A stretch of DNA of 64,000 bases from Nocardioides dokdonensis FR1436 (GCF_001653335.1 NZ_CP015079.1:3286001-3350000), one strand, 5' to 3'; shown: positions 10,001 through 19,861, numbered from the stretch's first letter. A program made the numbers and translations. The notes: generated by a model not told the origin, from the letters alone.

Positions 10001-10485
10001 ACGTCTTCCGTGGCAACAAGATGGCGCTGCTCAAGCATGCCGCCGACGACCTGCGAAGCCAGATCGACGGCATCGTCGCCGCGAACCGCACGACCGTCGC
10101 CACGGCGATCGAGGGACGCAAGTCTGAGCTTCTCGCCAGCGTCTATTACGCCAAGGCGACATCCGAAGCGCAGCAGCGTGTCGACCAGCGTGTCGACCAG
10201 ACGCTCGCGCGGGTTGCTTCTGAGAGTCAGGTCGCTCTCATCCTCCAGATCGGATCGAACTTCGAGTCGAGCGACTACCCGAGCCTGCTCGACCTTCTGG
10301 CCTCATCTCCGGTCGAGCCTGACCCGGACCCCACGCCCACGAAGCAGACCGTGTCTGTGAAGACGATCGCTGTCCCTGGCGCTTCCGGCGTTCTCGAGAA
10401 CGAAGCAGACGTCGACAAGTACCTCGCCGCCCTGCGCCGTGCGCTCGTCCAGACCCTGAACGACGGAAAGCGAATCTCACTCTGA
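7021..10485 (+). CDS. brxC: BREX protein BrxC, large P-loop ATPase
   Basis: BrxC is the large AAA-type ATPase of BREX and is required for host methylation and phage restriction in type-1 systems. The 1154-residue length is typical. A P-loop GFFGSGKSHLLK lies at about residues 64-75, and FYVDEVGQFIG at about 255 looks like the Walker B region. The remaining two thirds is helical with few recognisable motifs. The last base of the stop codon is the first base of the pglX start. Codon use (many AAG, GAC and ATC) makes this operon visibly less GC-rich than the Nuo region, consistent with separate origins. Confidence 0.92.
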   Translation: MRLNEIFAKDVQRPIEGVIKADDVAHLGTEVEEYVLTNEAAKGLELLLEAYTNYTNANGVWISGFFGSGKSHLLKMLAHLLGDVEGQDFDRAKVSESFRAKASGAFLPALLTKAERIQAKSLLFNIDQKATLITKDQTDALLKVFVKVFDESRGYYGNQGHVARLERDLDIRGQYGAFKDAFERIAGIPWTQGREQSALEGASIDRAFAEVNGEATNGIIKQYQASYAVSIEDFADEVKGWLDRQPEGYRLNFYVDEVGQFIGSNTHLMLNLQTIAESLNTKCAGRAWVMVTSQEDMDKVVGDRTKQQGNDFSKIQARFQTRVKLTSADVEEVIRKRLLDKNDDGASELKSIYAKESANFKTLFDFVDGAKTYRNYTDEQHFVGTYPFVSYQFPLFQAAIEGISDHNVFEGRNSSVGERSMLGVVQQVAKDIGNVELGTLATFDHMFAGIRASLKSAAQRSIDVAERNLDNKLAIRLLKALFLVKYVESFHATPRNLTVLVYDRFGLDLPALADDVKEALTLLETQTYVQRNGNVYEYLTNEEQVIEEEIKNVDIDASEVSAQLFKILSGDVVKTSKIRYAKNGQDFPFGFKLDDQVHGPQKELSVHFVTPDYPYTPDETRMHSAGKDEVRVILEPDERVLSDLRLLLKTDKYTKRKRTTSLSAIEEQILQSKATLNREREKELVQRIQGAVGKSTLVINAADVAATSTDALGRMTEGFQELISRTYTQLKLLGGVTYSEQQVAGAANPDSGLFDADALLKINQPAEEVLSTILRKDAQGEQVTMKAIVDTFQAKPYGWDLASIEVIVASLIGASKITLTVDGNVLKRSEVATALRNTQKHSHEIVAPQKTFDERKVASFRKFCTDFFDEGNAPKDPLELARHGGDKLKGKLDELKATVSSSKYPFVEQLSGPIGLLEQTVGKSDDWYLNDFNVGDDLLEAKENLIDPIQSFLSGPQRSIYDEGSALLSIHSSNLSYLAPGSDEAVKNALTDRDVFRGNKMALLKHAADDLRSQIDGIVAANRTTVATAIEGRKSELLASVYYAKATSEAQQRVDQRVDQTLARVASESQVALILQIGSNFESSDYPSLLDLLASSPVEPDPDPTPTKQTVSVKTIAVPGASGVLENEADVDKYLAALRRALVQTLNDGKRISL

Positions 10486-13400
10486 TGGAAACCGCACCGC
10501 TGAAGTCCTTTGCGACGTGGGCGCGCACGGCGCTGATTCGCGAGGTCACCGCGCGCATCGCCGCGGTGCTGGCGCCGGCGTCCTCTGAGCGAGTCGAGCA
10601 GCCAAAGGCTGTAGCCGCGTTGGAGAAGACCGTCACTGCCGCCGGCGGTGGCGACAAGGGCCGGGCTGCGGTGGCGGACAAGGTTGCGTACACCTGGTTC
10701 AACCGGATCATTGCCCTGCGCTTCATGGACGCCAACGGCTACACCGGCATCGGTGTCGTCTCACCGCAAGCGGGAGTGGAGGTCGGGCAGCCCGAGATCC
10801 TGGCTGAAGCCAAGCGCGGCGTGATCGACGCCGAGATCGTGAGTGATGTCATCCGTTCGACGGTTGCTGGTCTCCTCGACGGTACCCGTGCCAGCCGTGA
10901 CCCCCAGGGTGAGGCGTACGCCCTGCTCCTGGAGGCGTACTGCAACTACTGGCACAAGGCCATGCCGTTCATGTTCGAGCGTGAAGGCGACTTCACAGAG
11001 CTGCTCATCCCGGCGAACCTGCTTGCCGACGACTCAGTGCTGAACCGCTCGGTCAAGGTGTTGACCGAGCAGGTCTGCAAGGACGTCGAAGTCATCGGCT
11101 GGCTCTACCAGTTCTACATTGAGGAACGGAAAGAAGAGATCTTTGGGGGCTTCAAGAAGAAGCGTCGAGCTGGTGCAGAGGAGATCCCGGCTGCGACCCA
11201 GCTCTTCACTCCCGACTGGATTGTTCGGTATCTCGTGGAGAACTCGCTCGGTCGCCTTTGGATGCTTAACCGACCGTCCTCGGGCTTGGCCAAGCAGATG
11301 GACTTCCATGTGACCCCTGTCGGCGAAGAGGTCGACTTCCTCAAGATCACCAGGCCCGAAGACCTCAAGGTCATTGACCCGGCCTGCGGGTCGGGGCACA
11401 TGCTCACCTATGCATTCGACCTCCTCTACGCGATCTACGAGGAGGAGGGCTACGGCCCAGCCGAGATTCCCGGCCTGATCCTCACCCACAACCTCCACGG
11501 CGCAGAGATCGACCCACGCGCGGGCGCGCTCGCGGCCTTCGCGCTGACGATGAAGGCTCGCGGCAAGCAGCGGATGTTCTTCAGAAGGCAGATTCGACCC
11601 AACATCTGCGTGGTCGAGCCGATCAGGTTCGGCCCTGAGGAACTCGACATCCTCGTGACTCGTGGGAGCGACCGCGACAGGGAGATTGCCTTCTGGAACC
11701 AGTTCGAGCGCGCGGACTTGATGGGCGCCTTGATCGAGCCATCGGCAGGAGCATCGCGAACCGCCAGGGCGACTGTGGCATCGCGCGGAACGGGCGATGA
11801 CGATCTTCTATCGGATGCCGTGTTCTCACGGGCGGGCCAGGTGGTTAAGCAAGCCGAGGCATTGAGTGCGAAGTACGCGGTGGTCGTTACCAACCCTCCG
11901 TACATGGGCGCAGGGAACATGTCAGGTGAACTGTCTGACCTTGTGAAGGACGCCTACCCACGCGAGAAGCAGGATCTCTATGCGTGCTTCATCGCGCGCG
12001 CCACCCGCCTTGCTCACAACTCGGGCGTCGTGGCCATGATCGTCGGCGACACCTGGATGACGATCAAGTCGTTCGAAGACTTCCGTGGGGATCTACTGAA
12101 GCATCGAACCCTTCACTCGTTCGTCCACCTTCGCGACGTGTCGCTCCACGCAGACACCTTCGGCGCGAACGCGGCTTTCGTCTTCACGAACCGGCCCGCC
12201 TCGCACGGCCACGACTGCATCTTCGTCCGCCTGGATCCTCTGAATGAGGAGGTCAAGCGTCAGCGTCTACTAGAGGCGATCCGGATGGACAGCTGCGATT
12301 GGGCTTATCACCTTGACGCGGACTTCACTGCCATTCCAGGCGCCCCCATCGCATATTGGGCCGATCCTCACGTGGTTCAGCTCTACAGCGGCTCGCTCAT
12401 CGGCGACAAGTTCGACATCAAGGCAGGCGTCGGCACTCGAAACGACGACTTGTTCATGCGCTTTCATTGGGAGGTCTCAGCCAAGCGAGTCGGTCGTGGA
12501 AAGCGCTGGGTTCTGACCGACAAGGCAGGCGAGTTCCGAAAGTGGTACGCCGGGTTCATATATGTGATGGATTGGGAGAACGACGGATACCGAATCAAGA
12601 ACTACCGCAATCCCGATGGGTCGTTGAAGTCACGTCCGCAGAACGTGCAGTACATGTTCCGCGAGGGCGTGACATGGGGGAAGGTGGGCGCGGGTGCTAC
12701 GAGCTTTCGGTGGCGCCCGGAGGGTCACGGCTTCAACGATGCTGCCCCGGCCATCTTCGGGTCAGGAGCGTTCGACCTGCTCGCGCAGTTGAACTCGCAT
12801 GTTGGCCGGCAGCTCGTCGAGGTGAAGGGCTCGACCATGAATGTCCAAACGGGGATGGTCGCGGAGTTGCCGATCGTCGAGTTTGACTCAGACACGGCCG
12901 GTAGCCTCCGGTCGCTCTCAACACGGGCAGTCGAGTTGTCAAAGGGCGACTGGGACACGCAGGAAACGTCACCCAACTTCGCGGCTTCTGAGCTCGTCGC
13001 CAAGAGCACAAACTACGGGTCGCTGGCGACCGCCTTCGAGCAGATGGTTGTTGCTCGGCGTGATGCGGTGCGTGCGATGATGTCGATCGAGGCGGCGGTG
13101 AATGACGCGATGAATCGTGCCGCTGGCCTACCGACTGACAGCGCACCTAAGGGTCAGAGTGCGTGTTCGTTGCTCGCAGACCCGGCGTTCCGATTTAGCA
13201 GACGAGCCGAAGGTGCTGTCCCTCGGCTGGAGCGACAGGATGCCATGGTCGACTTGGTGTCATACGCCGTCGGCTGCATGCTCGGGCGCTACAGCCTCGA
13301 TGAGCCGGGGCTCATTCTCGCGGACCAGGGTGCGACGTTGCAGGACTACCTCACCAAGGTTCCGTCGCCGAGCTTCATGCCGGACGCGGACAACGTCATC

Positions 13401-13934
13401 CCGATCGTCGAGGGTGACTGGTTCGAGGACGACATTGTGGAGAAGTTCCGCCAGTTCCTCCGGGCAACATTTGGCGAACAGCACTTCGAGGAGAACCTAC
13501 GCTTCGTCGCCGAGTCCCTCGACGTGAAGAACCTGCGCGACTACTTTCTTAAGTCCTTCTACGAGGACCATTGGAAGCGATACAGGAAGCGGCCGATCTA
13601 CTGGCTGTTCTCCAGTCCTAAGGGATCTTTCAACGCTCTCGTCTACATGCACCGTTACACGCCGTCGACTGTCTCTACGGTACTGAACGAGTATCTTCGG
13701 GAATTTCAGGCGAAGCTCAAGGCGAGCCTCGCGCACGCCGAGCGGTCCCACAATGCAAAGGAAGCCGACCGGCTCCGCAAGGTGCTCTTGGAGCTCGGCG
13801 AGTACGAGCACGACGTGCTCTACCCCCTGGCCTCGCAGAACATCGCCATCGACCTCGATGACGGCGTGAAGACGAACTACCCCAAGTTTGGTGGCGCCCT
13901 CAAGAAGATCCCCGGTCTAGAGGCGAGCGAATGA
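10485..13934 (+). CDS. pglX: BREX adenine-specific DNA methyltransferase PglX
   Basis: PglX methylates the BREX recognition site on host DNA (N6-adenine in known type-1 systems), marking self. The 1149-residue length fits. Visible motifs are the SAM-binding VIDPACGSGHMLTYAFD at about residue 297 and the catalytic NPPY at about residue 470 (VVVTNPPYMG). The C-terminal half should contain the target-recognition region. It overlaps brxC by one base and the Shedu-like gene by four (ATGA). No internal stop or frameshift is seen, so the enzyme should be functional. The recognition site cannot be predicted from this sequence by eye. Confidence 0.93.
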   Translation: METAPLKSFATWARTALIREVTARIAAVLAPASSERVEQPKAVAALEKTVTAAGGGDKGRAAVADKVAYTWFNRIIALRFMDANGYTGIGVVSPQAGVEVGQPEILAEAKRGVIDAEIVSDVIRSTVAGLLDGTRASRDPQGEAYALLLEAYCNYWHKAMPFMFEREGDFTELLIPANLLADDSVLNRSVKVLTEQVCKDVEVIGWLYQFYIEERKEEIFGGFKKKRRAGAEEIPAATQLFTPDWIVRYLVENSLGRLWMLNRPSSGLAKQMDFHVTPVGEEVDFLKITRPEDLKVIDPACGSGHMLTYAFDLLYAIYEEEGYGPAEIPGLILTHNLHGAEIDPRAGALAAFALTMKARGKQRMFFRRQIRPNICVVEPIRFGPEELDILVTRGSDRDREIAFWNQFERADLMGALIEPSAGASRTARATVASRGTGDDDLLSDAVFSRAGQVVKQAEALSAKYAVVVTNPPYMGAGNMSGELSDLVKDAYPREKQDLYACFIARATRLAHNSGVVAMIVGDTWMTIKSFEDFRGDLLKHRTLHSFVHLRDVSLHADTFGANAAFVFTNRPASHGHDCIFVRLDPLNEEVKRQRLLEAIRMDSCDWAYHLDADFTAIPGAPIAYWADPHVVQLYSGSLIGDKFDIKAGVGTRNDDLFMRFHWEVSAKRVGRGKRWVLTDKAGEFRKWYAGFIYVMDWENDGYRIKNYRNPDGSLKSRPQNVQYMFREGVTWGKVGAGATSFRWRPEGHGFNDAAPAIFGSGAFDLLAQLNSHVGRQLVEVKGSTMNVQTGMVAELPIVEFDSDTAGSLRSLSTRAVELSKGDWDTQETSPNFAASELVAKSTNYGSLATAFEQMVVARRDAVRAMMSIEAAVNDAMNRAAGLPTDSAPKGQSACSLLADPAFRFSRRAEGAVPRLERQDAMVDLVSYAVGCMLGRYSLDEPGLILADQGATLQDYLTKVPSPSFMPDADNVIPIVEGDWFEDDIVEKFRQFLRATFGEQHFEENLRFVAESLDVKNLRDYFLKSFYEDHWKRYRKRPIYWLFSSPKGSFNALVYMHRYTPSTVSTVLNEYLREFQAKLKASLAHAERSHNAKEADRLRKVLLELGEYEHDVLYPLASQNIAIDLDDGVKTNYPKFGGALKKIPGLEASE

Positions 13935-15202
13935 TTGCCTTCGAGGATCGTGGCTCAAGCGTTGTCTTGATCTACAGCGCAGATCGCCTCGGGTCGACCA
14001 CTTGGGTGGACGAGAAACTGGAATCCGAGGGGGAGGTCACTCTGTCGCGCGCCTTCACCGTTCGGAAGGTCGATCTACTGAGTCCCGAGAGTGATGACGA
14101 CTTCGACGACGACGTTCGCCGATTCGTGATCGGCACGGTCGAGGGTGATTACCGAACGATCCGGAAGGACGTCCTTGGGCTGAAGCATGACTTGCTGATC
14201 GCTGCCTCTCTCGTGCTTCGGCGAAAGACGTTCGTCGCCGAGCGCGATATATCGATCTTCCGTCGGGTTGACGATCTGATCGACGAGCAGATAGTTGTTG
14301 GCGGTGACCGGCTGGGCGCGATCCCAGTGGATGAGTTTGCCCGGCTCCTCTACGAGTTCCCAACCTCGACAGAACTCACGCACTACGCGCGAACTCGGAT
14401 CACGCGCGTTCTTCGCGAGTACTTGGAAACAATGTCGGACGCTGAAGAGCGCTTGGCGGACTACATGTCTCGTCGAAGTGGCGCGAAGACGGCAGAGCGG
14501 GTGGTTGCCCTCAGCCGGATACCGGCAGCGAACCAGTTGGAGCTTGAGAAGTTCATCTACGTTCGCGATCGCCTGGTCGAGATGCTGAAGGACGCCGAGA
14601 GCTTCTCCGAGGCCGACTGGCAGACGGCGGTGGCCGACCTGTTCGTCTTGGTCTTCCCTCAGTACATCGCGGTGCTGCACAACGTCCAGGTCAAGGAGCG
14701 ATACTCAAACGATTCCAAGTCGACGGATCGCTACATCGACCTCGTGCTCGTCGCGGCGAACGGTTGCATCGACATCATCGAGATCAAGAAGCCCTTCGAG
14801 CGAGGGCTGGTATCGAAGGGTCGGTATCGCGACAACCATGTGCCTGTCCGCGAGTTGTCCGGCTCGATCATGCAAGCGGAGAAGTACCTCTTCTACCTGA
14901 GCAAGTCCGGCAGGGACGGCGAGAACGCCATCGCCAAGAAGCACGCAGCGGATCTGCCGACTGACCTTGAGATCAAGATCGCCAATCCCAAGGCGATCAT
15001 CCTGGCTGGGCGAGACAGCAACCTGTCTGCGCAGGAAAGGTTCGACTTCGAGTTCACCCGCCGGCAGTACTCGAACGTCGTCGACATCATCTCCTATGAC
15101 GACTTGCTGCGCCGACTGGAGAACGTCATCGCCACCCTCACGAAGCGAGTTGGCGCCCAGGGCGACCCTGAGCCTGACGGTCAGATCGGAGTGTCTGCAT
15201 GA
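13931..15202 (+). CDS. Shedu-like (DUF4263) PD-(D/E)xK nuclease embedded in the BREX operon
   Basis: This 423-residue protein has its recognisable domain in the C-terminal half. A nuclease core reads YIDLVLVAANGCIDIIEIKKP (about residues 264-284), supplying the Asp and the Glu-x-Lys of a PD-(D/E)xK active site. It is followed by a QAEKYLFYL helix typical of DUF4263. Family members include SduA of Shedu, a single-protein anti-phage nuclease. The N-terminal half is not recognised and may act as a sensor. Four-base overlaps with pglX and pglZ place it inside the BREX operon, so it is either an integrated accessory effector or a second defence travelling with BREX. Confidence 0.82.
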   Translation: MIAFEDRGSSVVLIYSADRLGSTTWVDEKLESEGEVTLSRAFTVRKVDLLSPESDDDFDDDVRRFVIGTVEGDYRTIRKDVLGLKHDLLIAASLVLRRKTFVAERDISIFRRVDDLIDEQIVVGGDRLGAIPVDEFARLLYEFPTSTELTHYARTRITRVLREYLETMSDAEERLADYMSRRSGAKTAERVVALSRIPAANQLELEKFIYVRDRLVEMLKDAESFSEADWQTAVADLFVLVFPQYIAVLHNVQVKERYSNDSKSTDRYIDLVLVAANGCIDIIEIKKPFERGLVSKGRYRDNHVPVRELSGSIMQAEKYLFYLSKSGRDGENAIAKKHAADLPTDLEIKIANPKAIILAGRDSNLSAQERFDFEFTRRQYSNVVDIISYDDLLRRLENVIATLTKRVGAQGDPEPDGQIGVSA

Positions 15203-17694
15203 GCGCCACCGCTATCCGTGACCACTTGGAGCGCCGCTTCGTCGACCAGCGCGTGGTGTTCTGGCACGACGTGGAAGGCCAATACGCCTCCGATCTCGAC
15301 GGCCTCGACCTGCCGGGCGTCACGACAGTCCGCATCGCCAACGACGAGTACGCGATCAAGAACCGGCTCCTCCACGACCAACCCGACGACAGGTTCCTCG
15401 TCTACCGCTCCGGTCAGGTGCCCGCCGGCATCGACAACTGGATGCTCGACCTAGAGCTCGCCTACGGGGTATTCACCGCCGACCGCAGCTCGCTCATGTC
15501 TCAGGACCTCGGTCTGACTGCCGACGGCATCGACGAAGTCGTACAAACGCATGAGAAGTTCTTCAATGCGGGTAAGCGCGTGCAGAGCCTGAAAGTGCTG
15601 CTTACGCCCGAGGACGACGCTGCCCGACTCCGCGCCAAGATGTCGGCCGTCGTGCTCGGCCAGAAGGAGCACAGCCTCTTGGAGATAACTCGCGCGTTGC
15701 TCTCCGAGAACGCCAAGGACCAGCACGCCAAGTACGACGCCCTCGTCGAATATGCTCTCGCTGACTTCTACTGGCGCGGCGTCGCATCCATCTATGGCTA
15801 CGAGTCGGCCTCGCCCAGCATCGGTGACTTCATCCTTTGGATCTTCCGCAAGGCGATCAGCGGCTTCGCGTCCGACCGCCCAGGTGGCCTCCAGAACATC
15901 CAGCTGGACTTCGCTAGCTTCCGCAATGACCGCCGCAGCCAGGGCGCTCTCTCGACGCTGGCGAAGCGCGCGTCTATCGACCTCGACTACAAGGCGAGCA
16001 TCCAAGACGCCAGCTTCCGCGACCTTGTCACGGTCGACCTGTTCGAGGAGACCGACCGCAAGATCATCGCTGACCTTGCCTGGGCAGTCACCGAGCAGAC
16101 CATCTCCGCCCGCGACGTCGGTGAGGTCGTGCGCGCCCGCCAGAGCAGCGTGTGGATCGACGGCTACCGACAGCTCTACGCAGCGATCGGTGCAGCAGCC
16201 GAGCTCTTGTCAGAATTGAGCGCGATCGACTTCACGTTCTCGTCCTTTGATGAGGCGCTGGAGCGCTACCGCACCGACTGGTTCCGCATTGACCAGCTCT
16301 ACCGCCAGTTCACCTACGCCCGCCGTGCCTATGAGGGGCCGCACCCGCTCGACCCACTGCGCGAGCAGGTCGAGAAGCGCTACACCAACAAGTTCGTCTA
16401 CGAACTGGGCAACGCCTGGCAGAAGCAGGTCGACGAGGCCGGCCAGTGGAGCTCGACCGCGCTGCGCTCGCAACGCTCGTTCTACGGCGACTACGTCGAG
16501 CAGCTCGTCCGTGAAGAGAAGAAGGCAGTCGTCATCATCTCCGACGCCCTCCGGTACGAGGTCGCAGAGGAGTTGGGTTCGCGCATCCGCCAGGAAGACA
16601 GGTTCGACGCCGATCTTGAAGCGGTGCTTGGTGTCCTGCCGAGCTACACGCAACTGGGCATGGCGGCGCTGCTTCCGCACCGAACCCTCAAGCACTCAGC
16701 CGACGGCAAGGTCGTCCTCGCCGACGACCAGCCGACGAACGGGACCGCGTTCCGAAAAAGGATCCTAGAAGGCGTTGGAGGGACGGCGATCCAGGCTGAG
16801 GACTTCAAGGCACTCAGCCCCGAGGAGCGTCGTGAGGTCTTCAAGAACAACCGCGTCTTGTACATCTACCACGATGTCATCGATGCGACCGGCGACAAGC
16901 AGGGTACTGAACGCCGCGTCTTCGAGGCAGCCGAGCTGGCGCTGAGCGAGTTGGTGGATCTGGTGAAGAAGGCGGCTAACGCCAACGCCACCAACATCTT
17001 CGTGACCGCCGACCACGGCTTCCTGTTCCAGGACGAAGAGTTGCCCGAGCAGTTCTTCCTCTCCGAGGTACCACAGGGCGACAAGATTCTCGTCAAGAAC
17101 AAGCGCTACGTCCTCGGCCACGGCCTGAAGGTCGACCTCGCGTTCACAACGTTCAGTTCGGTGCAGCTCGAGCTCGACAGTGACATCGAGGTGCAGATCC
17201 CTAAGTCGATTCACCGGCTCCGGCTTCCCGGCGGGGGCTCGCGGTTTGTCCACGGCGGCGCGACCTTGCAAGAGGTGGTCGTTCCGGTGCTCGCGATCAA
17301 CAAGAAGCGGAAGAGCGACACCCGTCTCGTCAACGTCAAGGTGTTGCCGGACACCGACAAGATCACGACCGGTCAGCTCGTCGTGAAGCTTTTCCAGTCG
17401 GAGCCCGTGAGCGACAAGGTACAGGCGCGGGTGCTGCGGGCGGGCCTGTATGTCGGGGAGACGCTCATCTCCAATGACCCGCAGCCCGAGCTGGCCTTCG
17501 ACTCGGCCTCGCCAGAGCAGCGGGACCGCTACCAGAGCATCCAGTTGCTGCTCAACAAGGACGCCAACGACTACAACAACCGCGCGGTGGAGTTCCGCCT
17601 CGAAGAGCGCATCCCCAATACGAACCAGTGGCGCGTTTTCGAGAAGGCGATGTACACGCTCAAGCGATCCTTCACTTCGGACTTCGACTTCTAA
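15199..17694 (+). CDS. pglZ: BREX alkaline phosphatase-like protein PglZ (type A)
   Basis: PglZ is the hallmark core protein of BREX, with an alkaline-phosphatase/sulfatase-like fold; metal-dependent nuclease activity has been reported for homologues. The 831-residue length is typical. Metal-site motifs are visible: VVIISDALRYEVAEEL at about residue 444 (the DALRYE signature) and FVTADHGFLFQ at about 601. The N-terminal 400 residues resemble the helical region of type-A PglZ from type-1 BREX. It overlaps the Shedu-like gene by four bases and is followed after a 10-base gap by brxL. Confidence 0.92.
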   Translation: MSATAIRDHLERRFVDQRVVFWHDVEGQYASDLDGLDLPGVTTVRIANDEYAIKNRLLHDQPDDRFLVYRSGQVPAGIDNWMLDLELAYGVFTADRSSLMSQDLGLTADGIDEVVQTHEKFFNAGKRVQSLKVLLTPEDDAARLRAKMSAVVLGQKEHSLLEITRALLSENAKDQHAKYDALVEYALADFYWRGVASIYGYESASPSIGDFILWIFRKAISGFASDRPGGLQNIQLDFASFRNDRRSQGALSTLAKRASIDLDYKASIQDASFRDLVTVDLFEETDRKIIADLAWAVTEQTISARDVGEVVRARQSSVWIDGYRQLYAAIGAAAELLSELSAIDFTFSSFDEALERYRTDWFRIDQLYRQFTYARRAYEGPHPLDPLREQVEKRYTNKFVYELGNAWQKQVDEAGQWSSTALRSQRSFYGDYVEQLVREEKKAVVIISDALRYEVAEELGSRIRQEDRFDADLEAVLGVLPSYTQLGMAALLPHRTLKHSADGKVVLADDQPTNGTAFRKRILEGVGGTAIQAEDFKALSPEERREVFKNNRVLYIYHDVIDATGDKQGTERRVFEAAELALSELVDLVKKAANANATNIFVTADHGFLFQDEELPEQFFLSEVPQGDKILVKNKRYVLGHGLKVDLAFTTFSSVQLELDSDIEVQIPKSIHRLRLPGGGSRFVHGGATLQEVVVPVLAINKKRKSDTRLVNVKVLPDTDKITTGQLVVKLFQSEPVSDKVQARVLRAGLYVGETLISNDPQPELAFDSASPEQRDRYQSIQLLLNKDANDYNNRAVEFRLEERIPNTNQWRVFEKAMYTLKRSFTSDFDF

Positions 17695-17704
17695 GGCGGC
17701 TGGG

Positions 17705-19861
17705 ATGACTGAAGACACCGATCTGCAAGCGATCGACGACGACTTCCCGACAGGAGTCGCCGCCGAGGACACGAGCGACGAGACTCCAGAGCAGACAGCG
17801 CTCGACAAGAAGATCAACCAGCACTTCGCGGGTCTCGTCGTCCGCAAGGACCTGGTCAAGGCCGTCAAGGGCAACGCGATCGTGCCGTCGTACGTCCTTG
17901 AGTACCTGCTCGGCCAGTACGCCGCATCTGACGACGAAGCCACGATCCAGGCGGGCATCGGGTCGGTCCGCCAGATCCTTGCCGATCACTATGTCCATCG
18001 GAACCAGTCCGAGCTGGTGAAGTCGACGATCCGCGAGCGCGGTCGCTACAAGATCATCGACAAGGTCGCCGTCTCGCTCAACGACAAGGAGGACCGGTAC
18101 GAGGCCGAGTTCTCAAACCTCGGCATCAAGGGAGTGATCGTCGAGTCGTCCACCGTCAACGCCCACCCCAAGCTCCTCGTCGGCGGCGTGTGGTGCATCT
18201 GCGACATCGACTACTTCCACTTCGACGACGCGCGAGTCAGCCCGTGGCAGCTGGGTTCGCTGAAGCCGATTCAGCTCTCGAATTTCGACTTCGATAGCTA
18301 CACCACCTCACGTCGGGAGTTCACCACCGACGAGTGGATCGACCTGCTGATCCAGTCGATCGGGTTCAACCCGGAGCTCTTCGGTCGTCGGGCAAAGCTC
18401 ATCCAGCTCGTACGTCTGATCCCGTTCGTAGAGCGCAACTACAACCTCGTTGAGCTCGGCCCCAAGGGCACCGGCAAGTCACACATCTTCTCGGAGTTCT
18501 CGCCGCACGGCATGCTCATCTCGGGTGGCGAGGTCACGGTCCCCAAGCTTTTCGTCAACAACTCCAACGGGCGGATCGGTCTCGTCGGCTACTGGGACGT
18601 CGTCGCGTTCGACGAGTTCGCCGGCAAGAAGAAGCGCACGGACAAGGCGCTCGTCGACATCATGAAGAACTACATGGCGAACAAGTCGTTCTCGCGCGGT
18701 GTGGAGACGCTCGGCGCAGAGGCGTCGATGGTCTTCGTCGGCAACACGTCGCACAACGTGCCGTACATGCTCAAGCACTCTGACCTGTTCGACGAGTTGC
18801 CAGAGAGCTACCACGACGCGGCGTATCTCGACCGCCTCCACCACTACATCCCCGGCTGGGAAGTCGACACCATCCGCGGCGAGATGTTCTCCGACGGCTA
18901 CGGCTTTGTCGTTGACTACATCGCCGAAGTCCTCAAGTCGATGCGCAACGCGGACTACTCCGACCGCTACCAGCAGCACTTCACGCTCGGCTCGGACATC
19001 TCCACCCGCGACCGCGATGGGATCCACAAGACCTTCTCCGGGCTGATGAAGATCCTCTACCCCCACGGGGAAGCGACCAAGGAGGAGATCGCCGAGATCC
19101 TTCGCTTTGCCATCGAGGGGCGCAAGCGCGTTAAGGACCAGATCCTGCGGATCGACTCGACGATGGCCGACGTGAAGTTCGGATACCTCGACAAGGCTGG
19201 CGAGTGGACTGCCGTCACCACCTTGGAGGAGGACGAGTACCCGGCGTACTACCACCAGACTCGCCACGGGGAGTCGGCGGACACCGAGCCGTCGGAGGGC
19301 GCGGGAGCGGTGGGTGATGCGCCGCCCGGGGTCGCCCCTCCGAAGCCTGATCCGCTGTTCGAGGGACACAGCGAGTTCCAGGAGAACCAGCGCGGAGTCT
19401 CGTACGAGAACTTGCTCATTCCGTACCTGCGCGGCGCTACGGAGATCACGATCACGGACCCTTACGTCCGGCAGTTTCATCAGGCTCGGAACCTCATGGA
19501 GCTTGTCGAGGCACTCGCGGTCGGCAAGGATCCCGCCGACGAGGTGAAGGTCCTGCTCGTGACGAGTGAGAGCACCGACGGCCCTGAGAAGCTTCAGAAG
19601 CAGATGGAGTTCCTGCTCCGCGTCAAGCAGGCCGCGGCGGTCGCCGGCATCACCCTCGACGTCAGGTTCGACGCGACGATCCACGACCGTTCGATCGTCG
19701 CCAACTCCGGTTGGCGCATCAATCTTGGTCGCGGCCTCGACATCTTCCAGTACGCCTCCAACGATGCGTTCGATCTCGCGGCAAAGCTCCAGCAGTACCG
19801 CCAGGTCAAGGCCTTCGGTGTGACCTATATCCGCGAACCAGCAGCTGGGTCGCACGGATGA
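17705..19861 (+). CDS. brxL: BREX AAA+ protein BrxL with extra C-terminal domain
   Basis: BrxL is the Lon-like, MCM-related AAA+ protein of type-1 BREX and is needed for phage exclusion. A P-loop GPKGTGKSHIFSEFSPHG lies at about residues 250-267 and a Walker B-like WDVVAFDEFAGKKK at about 296-309. The 718-residue protein ends with about 170 residues after a Pro/Gly/Glu-rich linker: YENLLIPYLRGATEITITDP, LLVTSE and HDRSIVANSGWRINLGRGLD. This part resembles the phospholipase-D-like MIT C-terminal domain rather than the Lon protease end. I chose the ATG at 17705 because GGCGGCTGGG precedes it; an open frame runs further upstream inside pglZ. It shares ATGA with the next gene. Confidence 0.9.
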   Translation: MTEDTDLQAIDDDFPTGVAAEDTSDETPEQTALDKKINQHFAGLVVRKDLVKAVKGNAIVPSYVLEYLLGQYAASDDEATIQAGIGSVRQILADHYVHRNQSELVKSTIRERGRYKIIDKVAVSLNDKEDRYEAEFSNLGIKGVIVESSTVNAHPKLLVGGVWCICDIDYFHFDDARVSPWQLGSLKPIQLSNFDFDSYTTSRREFTTDEWIDLLIQSIGFNPELFGRRAKLIQLVRLIPFVERNYNLVELGPKGTGKSHIFSEFSPHGMLISGGEVTVPKLFVNNSNGRIGLVGYWDVVAFDEFAGKKKRTDKALVDIMKNYMANKSFSRGVETLGAEASMVFVGNTSHNVPYMLKHSDLFDELPESYHDAAYLDRLHHYIPGWEVDTIRGEMFSDGYGFVVDYIAEVLKSMRNADYSDRYQQHFTLGSDISTRDRDGIHKTFSGLMKILYPHGEATKEEIAEILRFAIEGRKRVKDQILRIDSTMADVKFGYLDKAGEWTAVTTLEEDEYPAYYHQTRHGESADTEPSEGAGAVGDAPPGVAPPKPDPLFEGHSEFQENQRGVSYENLLIPYLRGATEITITDPYVRQFHQARNLMELVEALAVGKDPADEVKVLLVTSESTDGPEKLQKQMEFLLRVKQAAAVAGITLDVRFDATIHDRSIVANSGWRINLGRGLDIFQYASNDAFDLAAKLQQYRQVKAFGVTYIREPAAGSHG

